DNA from: Bigelowiella natans CCMP2755
Lineage: Eukaryota > Cercozoa > Chlorarachniophyceae
Direction of reading: 5' to 3'
DNA: 64,000 nt
Assembly (NCBI GenBank): GCA_000320545.1
Contig: ADNK01003027.1
Coordinates: 1-64,000 of the forward strand
Shown here in pieces: positions 60,262 through 64,000 of this stretch (the stretch's first letter is position 1; every line of letters starts with the position of its first letter). A program made the translations under genes and the position numbers. The notes beneath the pieces were generated by a model. That model searched no databases and had not been told where the DNA came from. It was given only the letters and a program-made list of their open reading frames with translations.

Positions 60262-62267
60262 ATGATAAATGAATATATTCTTTGACGAACTCATTCTTAC
60301 GATTACGGAACCTTGTAACACACATGTAGGAAATACTTCATTCTCGAGGGAAAAGCGTAAACGCCGCAGTTGAGAAAATGAGATGATAATGCTTGCACAT
60401 CCTTGTAATCACGGGAACACATTTTAACGTGATACAAAAGCATGTGTCATGCATGCTTGGAGCCTGTCAAAGCGGTGGAAACAGATTCTCAGTATTTTTG
60501 ATCCGCATGTTCCTTAATTTTACGCAGAGGCAAATCAGATAGCTCATCTATCATGAACGTGCCGAAATGTACGCTGCTGGTTTCGGAATAACTTTATTAC
60601 ATTAAAATTTGCATCTTTACGCATCATGAGACAATTATATTTGCAATGTTAATTTGAACCAGTGGTCGATTGCAACAATATGTGTACTACTCGATTAACA
60701 ACGCTACCTGCGAGCATTCACATGGATGCAGCATCTTTTGCAGCGCATGCAATGCTGCACATGTAATGGCTAGCTTGCAGACCTAGCGTACACGCGCACA
60801 TTTGTGGCGACATGCTCCTGATTAATAAGACGTGCATGCGTGGACATACACACACTCAAAGTCACATATACAACATGTTTTTGTGTGTACGTGTTTTGAC
60901 AAACTACACACTTGCATTCTTGCATAATGACATCGCATGCACATTGCAATGCGACTATTTTTACGCATGTATTTACTAATAATAACGAATCAGAAGCTAC
61001 ATTATGCCGCAAGCATGTGAGCAGAAAGTCGTACACAACAAGATCATGTAACTTCAATATCTCCTAACTACTTGTTCATGTGCCTTGTCTGAATTACCAA
61101 TAGGGATAATGCGACTTTATATTTTGGGTTCGATGAGCACACAGCTAGACAGTGTTGCCAGTTTTTATTTACAAGTAATTTGCTTCCATTCAAACAAGAG
61201 CAGTAATGCTTTTAATTTTCTACCAATTCTCAGGATGAAACTAACTTAATGGAATTATCTGTTTTATTTGACCGTCAGATCCATTACGTTACATGCGGGG
61301 AGGACTCTACACAACCAAACGAAATATATTCCAAGAGGGTTCCAATGACCTAATATAAGTGATGGAGAAAGGTTACGCACAGTCTAGATAGACTCCCTCC
61401 ATTTTCATAATATTTTTAATGCTATTAGAAATTTTTTCATTAATAACCATATAAATTTATTTATTTATTTATTTATATTTAGTGACCTCTTGAGGCATCT
61501 TCTGTATTGTATTTTCTATTTATTTATATTTAGTGACCTCTTGAGGCATCTTCTGTATTGTATTTTCTATCTATTTATATTTAGTGACCTCTTGAGGCAT
61601 CTTCTGTATTGTATTTTCTATCATTTGTTGAATTATAGCCACTATTCGCTCAGGTACATGAAATTCCTAACCCGCATTAGCCAAATATACAGCGAAAGTC
61701 ACAGAAAGATTATAAAATATCGCAACAGTGATTAGTTTTTGAGACTCGATATACAATACAGTCAACGATTCCTAAACTTGTCGTAATTTTCTTCTACCCT
61801 TCTGACGCATCCTTTGGGATATCGAAATTTTATGTAGGAAGACGTCGATGTTCGCACGCAGTACAGAGCCCTACATTCATTAAGAACGATTTAGAAAATC
61901 ATATGTCTTTATTTCAATGGCTGTGGCAGCATCGTTTAAGTGAAGTATTTAAGAAGTAACCTGCAGCATTGGTATCGTCGTCCATAGACAACCTTTCGTC
62001 CTGTTCGCCGCAGAAACTGCCACTGTGGACAAACGGCGGCAACCAAACATAAAAAATGTAGGAAGCAGGCAAACAAATTCATTTCATCTGACATATATAT
62101 ATAGAAGTCGTGCCGTCCCCTCCGTAGGACTACTACTAGAGTAGAAAATGGCCTGTAGCCTTCTTAGTAGTAACCTTGTTGAGCTGGAGTGGATGGTGTT
62201 GACACTCCTTTACTACGTTTCCTGCCATCCAATCTTTAACTTCTGTCGATGGAAATAGGAATTCATT
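60262..62267. other. Gene-poor block E
   Basis: No supported exon. The part 60.4-61.1 kb has the GCATGC-rich, repeat-poor character of blocks A, B and D; the rest is A+T-rich unique DNA. It contains a 51-bp minisatellite, listed separately. Confidence 0.55.
61470..61625. repeat. 51-bp minisatellite, three copies
   Basis: The motif AGTGACCTCTTGAGGCATC recurs at 61481, 61532 and 61583. It is preceded by a TTTA tract that also forms part of the unit. Confidence 0.95.
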
Positions 62268-62560
62268 TTAGCAATTTGTATCAAACGTCCTAATTTTACG
62301 TTGGTTAGCTGCGGTACCTAAACAATATCCACAAAAAGCACATTTTTCAAGTTCTAGCGGAGAAAGAGTCTGTATCCGAGAGCATTTATCTAATCCCTTT
62401 GGCAAACCTATTTTCGATTTTGGTTCAGAGAAATTAAAAGCACCAGAAGAAAACGAACACCTTTTTCCGACTCCTGGGAAGAATCGTGCTGTTGTTTTAT
62501 TGCATAGCATTGATATGGCGGCTCGTTGAATGGTTGATTCTGCATCTGCTGGTGTAATTT
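62268..62560 (-). CDS. C-terminal exon of an unidentified minus-strand gene
   Basis: Minus-strand open frame ending at the TAA at 62268. It runs back past the ATG at 62510 through ITPADAESTIQRAAISMLCN to a splice-like acceptor near 62550. Residues look protein-like (KSKIGLPKGLDKCSRI, LEKCAFCGYCLGTAANQRK) with a Cys pair CAFCGYC. No upstream exon was identified, and the region above it is a minisatellite. Family unknown. Confidence 0.45.
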
Positions 62561-62764
62561 GAAGCCGATGGAATCAAAAAAGGAAGCGGGTGTTTGGACA
62601 AGTTATTTCCTCTTTATTATTCTTTTTCTTCCTCCTCTTCCTCTTCTTCCTCCTTCTGTTCCCCCTCTACGAGAAGGAAGAAGGAGAATGAAAAAAAGGA
62701 GGACAGAAAAAGGAAGAGAAGGGAGGAGATCTGGAAAGTACTGTATGCACAAAAAGAAAGAGAA

Positions 62765-63100
62765 AAGTCAACATCGCACTTCTTTCGGGTTGTTCTGCTC
62801 CCAGATATGCTCCCAACAAATTAGATCAAGAACATCGCACTTCTTTTTTTCTTTCCTTCTTTCTGTCTTTCTTTCTTTCTTATTGTGAGGGAAGAACATC
62901 GCACTTCTTTCTTTCTTTCCTTCTTGCTTTCTCTTTTTGTGAGGGAAGAACATCGCACTTCTTTCTTTCTTTCTTTCCTTCTTGCTTTCTCTTTTTGTGA
63001 GGGAAGAACATCGCACTTCTTTCTTTCTTTCCTTCTTTCTGTCCTTCTGTCCTTCTTGCTTTCTTTTTGTGAGGGAAGACTCGAAGAACATCGCACTACT
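62765..63100. repeat. 54- to 75-bp minisatellite with polypyrimidine filler
   Basis: The core AACATCGCACTTCTTT recurs about six times (near 62770, 62832, 62895, 62949, 63007 and, as ACTACTTT, 63087). Copies are separated by TTTC/TTCC tracts and TTTTTGTGAGGGAAG. The array ends about 45 bp before the SET-gene start codon. Confidence 0.92.
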
Positions 63101-63142
63101 TTCTTTCATCCTTTCTGATCCTGAGGGTGGTGGCCGACTGCG

Positions 63143-64000
63143 ATGGTGACGACAAAGAGAATGTTGCCATCAGGTGAGCTGCTGCATTCTGATCATAACG
63201 AGGTGGCAAGAAAGGTTGCTCCAATATTCTCCCTGAGCCTCTCCGCTATTTTGGTATTTTCAGAAAAGGTGATTGATCTGACGCATGATGCCTCCTCTTC
63301 CCAAGTCGCCACCTCTGGAAAGGAAGTGAATCGGATGGGCGTGGTGACTACAGGGGACCTGTCACCAGGTTGTCACTGCTGTTACTCTCTTATCGTAATG
63401 ATTGGCAAATGAAGAATCACTCCGACGCTTCTTCCTTCTGCTCCCCCAACCTTACATTTTCAGGAGATGTAATTGACCTAACGAATGAAGTCTCCTCCTC
63501 CTCTTCCACCACCACCTCCTCATCATCATCCAATTCCACCGCCTCTCAAAGGGAAGCAGTTCATCAGTTAAGCAAAAAGTCAAAAGTATTTGGCCAGATA
63601 CCTAAAAAAATGATGATTAAGGTGGGATACCAATTGAATAATGTATGACTATTGCTCATGGCCCTTTTATGATGTGGATCTTTGTTCAGTTTTCTAAACA
63701 GTATTCAATGAAAATTCCGGCAATTTCACAATCAGGCATCGAAAAGACCGAAGTCGCATCTAACTCTTCCGAGCAGCGAGAGCATTAAGAATTCTTCCAA
63801 ATTAGATGAAAATAATTTCAGGGAGATGAATATGGTAAAAAAAAGAATTATGAGAAAACAGCAACGTTTGTGGCCAAATTGTCCAATTGAATTATATGAC
63901 ACTGGGGACCTGCAACTTGGCCATGGAATCAGAAGTAAGGGGAAAATTGATCCAGGAACATTCGTGGCGAGCTACCCATCAATCGTGAAGAAATGTTATT
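63143..64000 (+). CDS. SET-domain protein with SIM-like motifs, partial (5' end)
   Basis: Exons 63143-63173, 63264-63368, 63464-63621 and 63736 to the window end chain in phase. The ATG at 63143 opens MVTTKRMLPS. Exons 2 and 3 each carry VIDLT followed by acidic or Ser residues (VIDLTHDASSS and VIDLTNEVSSS), the pattern of SUMO-interacting motifs. Exon 4 becomes basic (MVKKRIMRKQQRLWPNCP) and then reads LQLGHGIRSKGKIDPGTFVASY, matching the opening strands of a SET methyltransferase domain. The catalytic part lies beyond the window. Inferred role: nuclear protein-lysine methyltransferase. An A-T-hook or other domain is not seen. Confidence 0.65.

Overview
This window reads as nuclear DNA of an intron-rich, microsatellite-rich microbial eukaryote. 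Genes are broken into many short exons with GT-AG introns, there are no operons or Shine-Dalgarno sites, and simple repeats (TAG, ATC, TTC, TC, TA, GT) fill introns, intergenic DNA and even exons, where they encode runs of Ser, Asp, Gly, Gln, His and Asn. A glucuronokinase-like kinase, a formylglycine-type sulfatase and an MEPCE-type RNA-cap methyltransferase would suit an alga or another protist, but I cannot assign a lineage from sequence alone.

Layout. 0.5-2.4 kb (+): dienelactone-hydrolase-like enzyme. 2.7-4.5 kb (+): unrecognised basic protein. 4.5-6.25 kb: gene-poor block with dispersed repeats. 6.26-13.41 kb (-): a 25-exon gene, reconstructed with consistent phase to 749 codons, fusing a sugar-1-phosphate nucleotidyltransferase to a glucuronokinase-like GHMP kinase. 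13.87 kb (+): tRNA-Asp(GTC). 14.5-16.9 kb (+): TPR protein. 16.9-18.2 kb: gene-poor block. 18.2-20.7 kb (-): two-RRM RNA-binding protein. 20.7-22.7 kb: gene-poor block. 22.7-31.5 kb (-): bromodomain protein with several Tudor-like modules. 32.3-36.1 kb (+): secreted sulfatase. 36.1-37.9 kb: gene-poor block. 37.9-40.8 kb (-): Bin3/MEPCE methyltransferase. 41.6-45.5 kb (+): unrecognised protein. 46.4-60.3 kb (+): one or two genes, starting with a P-loop ATPase and ending in a TPR-like region. 60.3-62.3 kb: gene-poor. 62.3-62.6 kb (-): a coding fragment. 63.1 kb to the end (+): start of a SET-domain protein with two SUMO-interacting-like motifs.

How the genes fit together. There is no shared pathway across the window. 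The strongest functional unit is internal to one gene: the kinase and nucleotidyltransferase halves of the fusion could carry out successive steps from a free sugar or uronic acid to a nucleotide sugar. The bromodomain/Tudor and SET genes point to chromatin. The RRM and MEPCE-like genes point to RNA. Exon models are hand-made; where phases close across all exons and the total is a multiple of three, I say so.
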